In this document: piece after piece, positions 44,404-52,385 of the stretch
Numbering within the stretch: position 1 is the first letter of the stretch
How the letters are laid out: each line of letters starts with the position of its first letter
Translations under genes and position numbers: made by a program
The notes under the pieces: model-generated
Database searches by the model: none
Seen by the model: only the letters and a program-made list of their open reading frames with translations
Told to the model about the DNA's origin: nothing
NCBI RefSeq assembly: GCF_023283765.1
Contig: NZ_JAKILG010000007.1
Location: forward strand, 62,001 to 126,000
Origin: Shewanella profunda
GTDB taxonomy: Bacteria; Pseudomonadota; Gammaproteobacteria; Enterobacterales; Shewanellaceae
Length of the DNA: 64,000 nucleotides
Reading direction: 5' to 3'

Positions 44404-45318
44404 CTAATCTCTTTTGCCCACTTTCTCTAAACCCCAAACCAGTGCAATCGCGGCTAACATACACACTATGGCAAAGGCGAGTTGCGAAGGCTGACCTGTC
44501 ACTTGCTCAAAATTCAAGGGAGAAATATTCTGCTCCAGCAGTGGAACTTGCCCACCATGGGAGTTTGTCCGCCAAGTTAACGTCTCCTTCCAGGGCCAAA
44601 TTTTACCTAAGGTGCCTAACATTAATCCGGTTAGAAACACGATAGTAGCATCATGATATCTACGCAGCAGCGCCGACAATAAGTGGCTGAACGTCAGTAA
44701 TCCCATCACGGCGCCAGCGGCAAAACAGGCCAAAATATCCAGTTGAATATTTTTAGCGGCCGCGAGGACCACAGGATATAAACCTAACAATAATAAGATG
44801 AAACTGCCTGAAATCCCCGGCAATACCATAGCGCAAATCGCAATCGCGCCGCCGAAAAAGATATTCATGTAACTGGCTTCTACCGCGACTGGATTTAACA
44901 CGGTTATCGCCCACGCAGCCAGCACACCTAAGGCAAATAAACCTAAACGTGCCACAGTGAAACCTCTCACTTGCTTAAGCATATGCACGACAGAGATAAG
45001 GATTAGACCAAAAAAGAATGACCAAATCGGGATTGGATGCACCGCCAATAACCATGAAATTAACTTAGCGAAGGTAAAAATACTGGTGAGGATCCCCGCC
45101 AGCAGGCTCACTAAAAAGCCACCATTAATATGGGCAAATGCCCCTTTTATACCCTGCGACTTGATTACGCCCCAAAGGGAAGGATTGATGCGTTTTACAC
45201 TGTCGAGCAAGGTATCGAGAATACCGGTAATAAACGCTATGGTGCCGCCAGAAACACCGGGCACGACATCGGCAGCGCCCATAGCCATTCCTTTAAAATA
45301 CGTCAGCAAGTATTTCAC
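44404..45318 (-). CDS. DUF368 family, polyprenyl-phosphate transporter (PopT-like)
   Basis: The 304-residue inner-membrane protein has about 8-9 helices. It carries two symmetry-related motifs, VVPGVSGGTIAFITG near residue 20 and VLPGISGSFILLLLG near residue 165, which suggest an inverted-repeat fold. DUF368 proteins (PopT) have been implicated in recycling undecaprenyl phosphate across the membrane for cell-wall and O-antigen synthesis. The assignment to that role is from family knowledge. It is a single gene ending in a strong terminator. Confidence 0.88.
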   Translation of the reverse strand: MKYLLTYFKGMAMGAADVVPGVSGGTIAFITGILDTLLDSVKRINPSLWGVIKSQGIKGAFAHINGGFLVSLLAGILTSIFTFAKLISWLLAVHPIPIWSFFFGLILISVVHMLKQVRGFTVARLGLFALGVLAAWAITVLNPVAVEASYMNIFFGGAIAICAMVLPGISGSFILLLLGLYPVVLAAAKNIQLDILACFAAGAVMGLLTFSHLLSALLRRYHDATIVFLTGLMLGTLGKIWPWKETLTWRTNSHGGQVPLLEQNISPLNFEQVTGQPSQLAFAIVCMLAAIALVWGLEKVGKRD

Positions 45319-45553
45319 TGTGAGTCCTTGTTATTGAATAAGAATTCTGTCGTTATACAACAAATTAGCGACAATTATACGGTGTTAAGTGCTAAAGCGC
45401 GAAATGAAGTTTGTTTAATTAACTCGACTGGTATTTATTGTTATCCTAATGTTACACTCGTCCGACCAGAGTAGTCCAGGCTGAGCTTAGAACCAACTCA
45501 AGATAACAATACCCCTTTGCATATTATCAAGGGCACCATTATTAGGGATGACC

Positions 45554-46054
45554 ATGAACCAGACTGACTCTTCTAGCACTGCAGAACAAAAACCCAATAA
45601 AGTGCTCGCGCTCTACCATAAGACACGCCGTTATCCCTTCGGTCAAAAACTGTTTTCCATTATGGTTTCGCGCATGGCGCCCTATTTCGGCACCATTAAT
45701 CCCCTGATCACTGAATTGCGACTTAATCGTTGTGCCTGTTTAATTAAAAAACGCCATGCCGTCCATAACCATATCAAAACGGTGCATGTGATTGCGATTT
45801 GTAATGGCCTAGAAATGGCCATGGGTGTGATGGCAGAAGCCTCTGTTCCCAAACATTTGCGTTGGATCCCAAAGGGAATGAGCTTGGATTACACGGCTAA
45901 GGCAGGTAGCGATATTTTGTGCGTCGCCGAAGTCACGCCAGAACAATGGGTGCCCGGCGATATGCTCGTCCTCGTTACCGCCTACGACACTCAAGGTGTG
46001 GTCGTTGTGAAGGGACATATCAAGTTGTGGATATCTGAAAAGCCGCAGAAATAA
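45554..46054 (+). CDS. DUF4442 hotdog-fold protein
   Basis: The 166-residue protein of the DUF4442 family has a predicted hotdog thioesterase-like fold. Visible are the helical N-terminal YPFGQKLFSIMVSRMAPYFG, NGLEMAMGVMAEASVP around the expected active-site helix, and a final beta segment VVVVKGHIKLW. It may hydrolyse acyl-CoA or bind acyl groups, but catalysis is unproven. ATG 45554 is chosen because AGGGA lies 7 bp upstream; ATG 45548 is an alternative. A terminator follows at 46097-46113. Confidence 0.8.
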   Translation: MNQTDSSSTAEQKPNKVLALYHKTRRYPFGQKLFSIMVSRMAPYFGTINPLITELRLNRCACLIKKRHAVHNHIKTVHVIAICNGLEMAMGVMAEASVPKHLRWIPKGMSLDYTAKAGSDILCVAEVTPEQWVPGDMLVLVTAYDTQGVVVVKGHIKLWISEKPQK

Positions 46055-46096
46055 GATATTTAAATCGAGACGTGCACTTAATATCATGATCTAAAA

Positions 46097-46113
46097 AGGG
46101 AGCTAAGCTCCCT
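46097..46113 (+). terminator. Terminator after the DUF4442 gene
   Basis: AGGGAGC-TAA-GCTCCCT forms a tight 7-bp stem with a three-base loop, followed by TGTTACTTTTT. It lies 43 bp past the stop. Confidence 0.75.
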
Positions 46114-46294
46114 GTTACTTTTTAACCTTCAGCCATTTTTCGTTAAAATATTCGGTAAGCTTAAGTGTGCGGCGTCTTGCTCGCTCACGTTTAAGCACGA
46201 ACTTTTAAATCCAAAATTCTTAAATACGAACTGTTAAATACGAGCTTTAAAATAGCAGCCATATCGCGATATAGCAGCCCAGTTATGCAAAATG

Positions 46295-47122
46295 TTAAGC
46301 AAAATGGCTAGCGGTAAAACACTCAATCAGCCGGATAAAGTCGGCTTCGGCAAGCTTGGCGCATTTTAAGGTTTGTTCGTGGGATAACTGCACATCTCCC
46401 AGTCCTTCGGCCATATTGGTAATGGCACACACAGCCAACACGGGCAAGCCACAATGCGCCGCCGAAATCACCTCAGGCACCACAGACATACCCACCACAT
46501 CGCCACCGATAATTTGCATCATGCGGATTTCGGCCGCGGTTTCAAAACAAGGGCCAGAGTAAGACACAAAGACCCCTTGGTTCACTTCAATGCCTGCGGC
46601 TTTCGCAACACGTAAGGCCTCTGTTCTCAAGTCTTCATCATAAGCATTGGCTAGGCTAAAAAACCGTGGGCCGTAATTATCATCGTTTGCGCCAGTCATA
46701 GGCGTGCCCGGCATAGTGTTGATGTGATCGTTGAAAATCACTAAAGAGCCCACGCCGATCCGCTCTGGCCGTAATGACCCCGCAGCGTTAGTCACGAGTA
46801 ACAATTCACACCCTAAACGTTTGAAAGTACGCACAGGTGTCGTCATCACCTTCATGCTTTGGTGCTCGTAAAAATGCCCGCGGCCTTTCATGCACACTAT
46901 ATCTACGCCATTTAAGCTGCCGAGCACTAGCTCTCCCGAGTGGCCGACGACGGTACTCACAGGAAAACCGTCTAACTCTTCATAGGGGATCACTACTTTG
47001 TTATCTAAATTATCGGCAAACGCGCCAAGTCCAGATCCCAAAATCATAGCTGCACGGGGAGAGAAATTCGGTTTACGGGCTAGAATCGTCGCAAGGGCAT
47101 TAATAACAGGATCATGGCTCAT
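46295..47122 (-). CDS. punA: Purine-nucleoside phosphorylase (trimeric, PNP-I type)
   Basis: The 275-residue enzyme splits inosine/guanosine (and possibly xanthosine) with phosphate. Motifs are GSGLGAFAD (phosphate loop), GRGHFYEHQ, VTNAAGSL, CFETAAEIRMM with the substrate Glu, VGMSVVPEV and AITNMAEG with the purine-binding Asn. It belongs to the PNP/XapA family rather than hexameric DeoD. A LysR regulator is divergently oriented 135 bp away and a cytosine deaminase follows that, forming a nucleobase salvage group. Confidence 0.93.
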   Translation of the reverse strand: MSHDPVINALATILARKPNFSPRAAMILGSGLGAFADNLDNKVVIPYEELDGFPVSTVVGHSGELVLGSLNGVDIVCMKGRGHFYEHQSMKVMTTPVRTFKRLGCELLLVTNAAGSLRPERIGVGSLVIFNDHINTMPGTPMTGANDDNYGPRFFSLANAYDEDLRTEALRVAKAAGIEVNQGVFVSYSGPCFETAAEIRMMQIIGGDVVGMSVVPEVISAAHCGLPVLAVCAITNMAEGLGDVQLSHEQTLKCAKLAEADFIRLIECFTASHFA

Positions 47123-47257
47123 ACAAGGTACCTCATAGCAAAGGAATGAAAGAGTAAGCGACCTCAGTATAAGCGGGATTAGGGTTGCAAATAATCGCGA
47201 TTAATCGCACTATTGTGCTGATAAAAATGACAATAACTAGAAAATGGTGAGCCTAAG

Positions 47258-48175
47258 ATGAGCAAGATAAACGCACCTGAACTCGTCACCTTGAAGATGC
47301 TGCGGTACTTTCATCGGGTAGCTGAAGTGAAAAACTTTACCGCTGCCGCCGAGCAACTGCATTTATCGAAATCCCCGCTGAGCGCACAAATCAAAGAGTT
47401 GGAGTCACTCCTTGGCGTCGAGCTGTTCACCCGCAGCACTCGGCAAGTCGAACTCACGCCCTATGGCCAGTTGTTAAGAGAAAAGTGCGAGCAGATATTC
47501 GATCTAGTGAATGCCTCATTGGAGCAAGTGGCTCAGCTTGGGCGACTCGATAGAAACCATATTCGGATTGGTATTATGAGCTCGCTGTTTTGGATGGGAT
47601 TTGGCGACATACTGAAGAATTTTCGCAAGCAACATCATGATAATAAATTGATTTTTAAAGAGTTATCACCCGAAACTCAAAAGGTCGCCTTAGCGCATCA
47701 AGAAATCGACCTTGGCCTAGTGCGCTACGCCGACACCTTAAATCTGCCGCACCTTCTCGCCGAAACCATCACCAGCGAACCAATGGTATTAGCGCTGGCA
47801 AATAAACATCCCTTAGCCAGACGTAAAAGCATCGACTTAATTGAACTCAAGGACGAACCTTTTACCTTACTCAGTCGTGCCAATTCCGCCTCCAGCGATT
47901 TGATTATCGCCAGTTGTCAGGTCGAAGGATTCATGCCGCAATTAGTACAGGAAATGGTCGAGCCCAATAGCTTGATGGCCATCATCGCTGGCGATAACAG
48001 GGTATCCATAGTGCCGCAAAGTTATGCATCACAGCCTTGGCCTAGGGTAAAGTTTATTAAGTTAAAACAAATAATCCCCGCCGATATCTGCCTGATTTAT
48101 CGGCCAGAAATGGCTTCGCTGCCAATTCTCGATAGTCTGAGGGACTTATTGAAGCAACAAATTAAAACCATTTAG
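47258..48175 (+). CDS. LysR-family transcriptional regulator
   Basis: The 305-residue protein has an N-terminal winged helix (about 10-70, FTAAAEQLHLSKSPLSAQIKEL) and a periplasmic-binding-protein-like effector domain (about 95-295). It is divergent from the purine-nucleoside phosphorylase gene and 65 bp upstream of the deaminase gene. It probably senses a purine or related nucleobase, similar in arrangement to PunR. The intergenic AATCGCGATTAATCGCA stretch (about 47196-47212) is a candidate binding site. The effector is inferred. Confidence 0.9.
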   Translation: MSKINAPELVTLKMLRYFHRVAEVKNFTAAAEQLHLSKSPLSAQIKELESLLGVELFTRSTRQVELTPYGQLLREKCEQIFDLVNASLEQVAQLGRLDRNHIRIGIMSSLFWMGFGDILKNFRKQHHDNKLIFKELSPETQKVALAHQEIDLGLVRYADTLNLPHLLAETITSEPMVLALANKHPLARRKSIDLIELKDEPFTLLSRANSASSDLIIASCQVEGFMPQLVQEMVEPNSLMAIIAGDNRVSIVPQSYASQPWPRVKFIKLKQIIPADICLIYRPEMASLPILDSLRDLLKQQIKTI

Positions 48176-48240
48176 ATAGTCTCCCAAGCTAGTGCTATGC
48201 TGAGCTCAATACCCATGGTTCATATTTTAAGGATATCAAG

Positions 48241-48678
48241 ATGGATGAATTTTTAGCCGCGGCTATTGAAGAAGCAAAACAAGGACTGGCCGAGGGTGGC
48301 ATTCCCATTGGTTCTGTATTAGTGATCGATGGTAAAATCGTCGGGCGCGGCCACAATAAACGGGTACAAAAAGGCAGTTCAGTGCTGCATGCCGAAATGG
48401 ATTGCCTCGAAAATGCCGGCCGATTTAGCGCCGCCGAGTATCAAAAAGCGACCTTGTATTCCACCCTATCGCCCTGCGATATGTGCAGCGGCGCAGTATT
48501 ACTTTATGGCATACCAAAAGTCATCGTCGGTGAAAACACCACCTTCCAAGGGCCTGAAGCCTATGTAAAATCCCGCGGTGTGGATGTCACTGTGGTCGAT
48601 AATGCCGAGTGCAAACAACTAATGCAGGACTTTATCGCCAGCAATCCCAAGCTCTGGAACGAAGATATCGGCGAATAA
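48241..48678 (+). CDS. Cytosine deaminase of the fungal Fcy1 type
   Basis: The 145-residue zinc deaminase has zinc/catalytic motif HAE (His50, Glu52) and PCDMC (Cys79, Cys82). Its close resemblance to yeast cytosine deaminase is visible throughout: GGIPIGSVL, GRGHN, QKGSSVLHAE, TTLYSTLSPCDMCSGA-like block, YGIPKVIVGEN, and the C-terminal WNEDIGE. This is distinct from E. coli CodA, an amidohydrolase. It would deaminate cytosine to uracil for pyrimidine salvage. AAGGATATCAAG precedes ATG 48241. Confidence 0.9.
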   Translation: MDEFLAAAIEEAKQGLAEGGIPIGSVLVIDGKIVGRGHNKRVQKGSSVLHAEMDCLENAGRFSAAEYQKATLYSTLSPCDMCSGAVLLYGIPKVIVGENTTFQGPEAYVKSRGVDVTVVDNAECKQLMQDFIASNPKLWNEDIGE

Positions 48679-48803
48679 TTAGTCTACAGTTTTCTCTGCC
48701 ACTTTTTATGCCGTCTATAATTTCACTTTCTACGTTATCTATAATTCATTGAGGGTTAGTGCCTGCTAGGCTAGCCCTCCCAAATCAGAGCAAAAAGTCA
48801 AAC

Positions 48804-50039
48804 ATGTCTACTAGCGAAAGGAACTCAGCTAACATGCCAGCAAGCGTAACTAACGACCCTTGGTCAACGCCTTCGAAACCAACACAGCCAATCAACACTA
48901 TCGCTATACCCACACAACGCAATGCCAACCTCGATGCTATTCGCGGCTTAGCTGTGTTAGGGATATTTTTTATGAATATCTATTTTATGGGTATTAGTTT
49001 TTTTGGCTATGCACCCCACGAAAAGCCGCTGCTATCGGATCAAGTTATCGAAGCATTGAGTAACTTTTTTATCGAAGGTCGCTTTATCAGTCTGTTTTCT
49101 ATCTTGTTTGGAGTAGGGCTCTACATTCAGTACCAACGCTTTACCGCCCAAGGCTTAAACGCCTATCCCCTACTTCGCTCACGCTTAGGCTGGCTGATTG
49201 TATTTGGTCTAATCCATGGCATTATCATTTGGCCAGGTGACATTTTATTCACCTATGGGATCAGTGGATTTTTAGCTCTGTGTTACAAAGAGTTAAGTAT
49301 TGAAGCCCTTAAGCGCAAAGCGAATATATTTATTTTAAGCGCTTTAGTTATCATTACGCTGATTAGCCTTGCCGGTAGCGATAAACTGTTTACCCGAGAA
49401 TCGAGTCTATTTGCACAGCAATACACGGCATGGACCTCAAGCTACGCAGACCAACTGCTACTGCATTTGATGCAAGTCGGCTACATGGCGCTGGTGATCC
49501 CTTTTACCCTAATGTGGTTTACTGCGGGCTTGATGCTACTCGGCATGGCGTTATATCAGCAGGGGGCTTTTGAGCAAGGTTTTAGCACCTCAGTGCTAGT
49601 GAAGCTGGTGCTAGCAAGCGTAGCACTATCACTGCTTGATACAATATTAGCCTTAACACAAAGGCCCATTTTAGTCGCATTCTCAGATATTTTGGTTATG
49701 CTAAGTGCGATCCCTATGGCGCTGATTTACATCCATATTATGGTTAAGGTCTGCCAGAATAGCCCTAAGATACTCAAGCCATTACAAAATGTAGGCAAAC
49801 TCGCCTTTAGCCTCTATATGCTGCAATCCATCGTCGGTGTGTTAGTGTTTAGGCACCTCGCCCCCGAGTTGCTTTTAAGCCTAGATAGATGGGGCTATAT
49901 GCTAATGGCGATAGTCTATTCCGTGGTGCAACTGCTATTAGCCAGCCTTTATTTACGCTATTTCAAGCAAGGACCGTTGGAGAAACTCTGGCGCTACCTC
50001 GCGTTTAAAAAAGCGCTTGCGACAACAAAAATCGACTAA
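48804..50039 (+). CDS. DUF418 family membrane protein
   Basis: The product of about 411 residues starts with a disordered Ser/Thr/Pro/Asn-rich N-terminus (about 1-40), then RNANLDAIRGLAVLGIFFMN, the opening typical of DUF418/acyltransferase-like membrane proteins. Eight or more hydrophobic helices follow. The C-terminal DUF418 region includes GKLAFSLYMLQSIVGVL (about 345-361). Function is unknown; a role in envelope metabolite transport or modification is often suggested. The start is uncertain, with GTG 48759, ATG 48804 and ATG 48834 all in frame. Confidence 0.82.
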   Translation: MSTSERNSANMPASVTNDPWSTPSKPTQPINTIAIPTQRNANLDAIRGLAVLGIFFMNIYFMGISFFGYAPHEKPLLSDQVIEALSNFFIEGRFISLFSILFGVGLYIQYQRFTAQGLNAYPLLRSRLGWLIVFGLIHGIIIWPGDILFTYGISGFLALCYKELSIEALKRKANIFILSALVIITLISLAGSDKLFTRESSLFAQQYTAWTSSYADQLLLHLMQVGYMALVIPFTLMWFTAGLMLLGMALYQQGAFEQGFSTSVLVKLVLASVALSLLDTILALTQRPILVAFSDILVMLSAIPMALIYIHIMVKVCQNSPKILKPLQNVGKLAFSLYMLQSIVGVLVFRHLAPELLLSLDRWGYMLMAIVYSVVQLLLASLYLRYFKQGPLEKLWRYLAFKKALATTKID

Positions 50040-50053
50040 CGATATAGAAGAAA

Positions 50054-50482
50054 ATGACTAATAAACGACTCTCTAAACGGATAAATAACCGCGCGCCCAA
50101 GGCCAGAACCTCGAGTACACATCCAAGCCTGATACCTGTGTTATTGGGACTTATGTTTCTCACTCTTATCGTAGGCGCCGCATTGTGGCATATGTTACCG
50201 ATTGGAATAGTGGGCGTGTACTTCACTCTCAGTCTACTGACCTTTATCGCCTATGCCATCGATAAATCCGCTGCAAAACGTAACAAATGGCGTACTAAAG
50301 AAAGCACATTACATCTACTCGCACTCATGGGCGGCTGGCCAGGCGCGCTATTTGCACAAAACCTCTTACGCCACAAATCGGTAAAAGCCTCTTTTAGGAA
50401 TGTCTTTTATCTCACCATTATCGCCAACTTAGCCGTGCTGGCTTATGGCATACAAACCGGTGCTATGGATATGTTTATCTAA
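50054..50482 (+). CDS. DUF1294 family small membrane protein
   Basis: The 142-residue protein has a basic N-terminus, two hydrophobic segments near 35-72, and then the DUF1294 signature YAIDKSAAKRNKWRTKESTLH with GGWPGALFAQNLLRHK (about 75-115) and a last helix. Some family members carry an N-terminal cold-shock domain, which is absent here. It starts 14 bp after the DUF418 gene and is likely co-transcribed. Its molecular function is unknown. Confidence 0.85.
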   Translation: MTNKRLSKRINNRAPKARTSSTHPSLIPVLLGLMFLTLIVGAALWHMLPIGIVGVYFTLSLLTFIAYAIDKSAAKRNKWRTKESTLHLLALMGGWPGALFAQNLLRHKSVKASFRNVFYLTIIANLAVLAYGIQTGAMDMFI

Positions 50483-50683
50483 GACGGTTGACCTTTTGGG
50501 GATTTTTGCAAGATGGAGCCACAAGCGATAACAGCGTTAAAACCCCGGCCACGACTATTTTTATGATGAGCAGCGCCTCGCTTATTGAGAATAAGCCAAT
50601 AGCTCTGGCAATGCTAAAAATACCATCGCCTCGCAACCTAAAAACCTGATAACATGACATAAATTAACTAAGGTGCTCTGTAT

Positions 50684-51154
50684 ATGAAAATGTTACTTGC
50701 CATTGTGGTCATCGCTGGGGTGATTTTTTACTTTTTTACCTCGATGAATGGCCAAAAAGCGGCTCAAGAAAATATTCGTCTAGGCAATGAGTTTTTAGCG
50801 CAAAACAAAGCTCAAGAAGGCGTCATAACCACAGCTTCAGGTTTGCAATATCAAGTATTAACCAAGGGCGATGGTACAGTTCATCCCAAGGCCAGCGATA
50901 CAGTGACAGTGCATTACCACGGCACTTTGATCGACGGTACTGTGTTTGACAGTTCGGTTGATCGCGGCGAGCCAATTGCCTTTCCACTTAATCGCGTCAT
51001 TAAAGGTTGGACCGAGGGCGTACAACTTATGGTTGCCGGTGATAAAGTACGTTTCTTTATTCCAAGTGAACTTGCCTACGGTAACCGCAGCACGGGCAAG
51101 ATTGCTGGCGGCTCAGTGTTAATTTTTGATGTGGAATTACTTAAGATTAATTAA
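50684..51154 (+). CDS. FKBP-type peptidyl-prolyl isomerase
   Basis: The 156-residue isomerase has an N-terminal membrane anchor or uncleaved signal (about 2-18) and a C-terminal FKBP domain (about 60-155). Domain signatures are VTVHYHGTLIDGTVFDSS, FPLNRVIKGWTEG and FFIPSELAYGNR. It speeds cis-trans proline isomerisation of exported proteins. It stands alone and is followed by a clear terminator. Confidence 0.93.
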   Translation: MKMLLAIVVIAGVIFYFFTSMNGQKAAQENIRLGNEFLAQNKAQEGVITTASGLQYQVLTKGDGTVHPKASDTVTVHYHGTLIDGTVFDSSVDRGEPIAFPLNRVIKGWTEGVQLMVAGDKVRFFIPSELAYGNRSTGKIAGGSVLIFDVELLKIN

Positions 51155-51187
51155 AACAAGACACATCCACGACAGTCACGGATAGTT

Positions 51188-51213
51188 AAAGCCCAGTATT
51201 TACGCTGGGCTTT
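51188..51213 (+). terminator. Terminator after the FKBP gene
   Basis: AAAGCCCAG and CTGGGCTTT form a 9-bp stem with an 8-base loop, followed by TTTATTTA. It lies between the FKBP gene and the convergent ROK gene, so it may serve both. Confidence 0.85.
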
Positions 51214-51225
51214 TTATTTACTGGG

Positions 51226-52011
51226 TTAAGTTGGTGAAAAATCCCGCGCTAAAATAACAGATAGCCCGCGACAGACTAAGGTTTCCATATCATCGACTCG
51301 ATGGGTTTTCATCTCAGCTAAAGGAGCAACCAGTGCCATGCGCTTTAAGCTATCGAGGCACCCTTTATAATAGGGGGCACTATGCATCATGCCGCCCGCT
51401 AACCATATACGATTAGGGTTTAGCAAGTTAACCGCCCAAGCCAGCCCCATACCGAGATAACTGCCCGCACGATACAAATCCTCCTGAGTGGTGATTTTAC
51501 GACTACGCACTGAATCACCGCTAGCAAGTTGCTCCAAACTAAACTCACCCGATTCAGACATTACACGGCAATGTCCTAATTCACCCGCGACGCCTGTTGC
51601 CCCCGTAAATACCTGTCCATTGAAAGCGATCGACATACCAATCCCAGAGCCACACATGACCAGCAATTCACAGGCATATTTAGCATCACAGAGAGCTTGC
51701 ATCCCCGCATCAATATCGTTGCAGATAAACTTAAGCTTTCCCTGGGTTTTTACGGTTTCCATACTCAATCCATTGAGTCCGGGTATCGATTTACAGGAAA
51801 CCAAACGATGATGTTGTACCAGTCCCGGCACAGCTATCGCTAATTGGTAATTCTGTAAATCGTAATCGCGTTCAAGTGCTGCGATTTGGTTATTTAAGTC
51901 TTCAATTTTAAAGCCTTCACCTGTGGGGATTTTATATTGTTCTGTATGCCCCGCTAGCTGAAGTTCAAACAGGGCTTTACTGCCGCCCACGTCTATTGTT
52001 AGTGTTTGCAT
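51226..52011 (-). CDS. ROK-family protein (sugar kinase-like)
   Basis: The 261-residue protein of the ROK/ASKHA superfamily has the N-terminal phosphate-1 motif IDVGGSKALFEL and a central CGSGIGMSIAFNG followed by GELGHCRV, the GHC-type region where zinc-binding cysteines usually follow (here they do not clearly occur). Members phosphorylate glucose, N-acetylglucosamine or related sugars. It is shorter than typical kinases (about 300). ATG 52011 has GGAG upstream; longer starts were rejected. Its substrate is unknown. Confidence 0.8.
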   Translation of the reverse strand: MQTLTIDVGGSKALFELQLAGHTEQYKIPTGEGFKIEDLNNQIAALERDYDLQNYQLAIAVPGLVQHHRLVSCKSIPGLNGLSMETVKTQGKLKFICNDIDAGMQALCDAKYACELLVMCGSGIGMSIAFNGQVFTGATGVAGELGHCRVMSESGEFSLEQLASGDSVRSRKITTQEDLYRAGSYLGMGLAWAVNLLNPNRIWLAGGMMHSAPYYKGCLDSLKRMALVAPLAEMKTHRVDDMETLVCRGLSVILARDFSPT

Positions 52012-52385
52012 CGCCAACTCCACTGATACATATGCTCCCCTCTGACCCCGAGCGAAGATGGCGAATGCTAGCATAATGGATAAACACTAGCGATTGAATA
52101 AAACTTAAGTTGCTAATTTATAAGGACCTATTTTTAATGATTTAGTGATTTCCGTGTCAATTATTCGTGAATTTTTTACTAAGATCACACTCAATCTTGA
52201 AATAGTGGATATTGACCTGCAAGGCTCATTCACGATTGTATACAAAATCCCTTATCAGCTGCCCTTGCATCCTTATCATTCAGCTTGCGATAATCCTTGC
52301 TCGTTAGCTCATCCATAACAACACAGAATTTAGGCGAGCCACGCCTAACCGACTCGCAGTGAATGCAGTCCAACTTGGAGCCCTT
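52012..52385. other. Divergent intergenic region, ROK kinase / aminopeptidase P
   Basis: The region contains the promoters for the two divergent genes. No striking repeat, RNA gene or small gene was seen. Confidence 0.4.
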
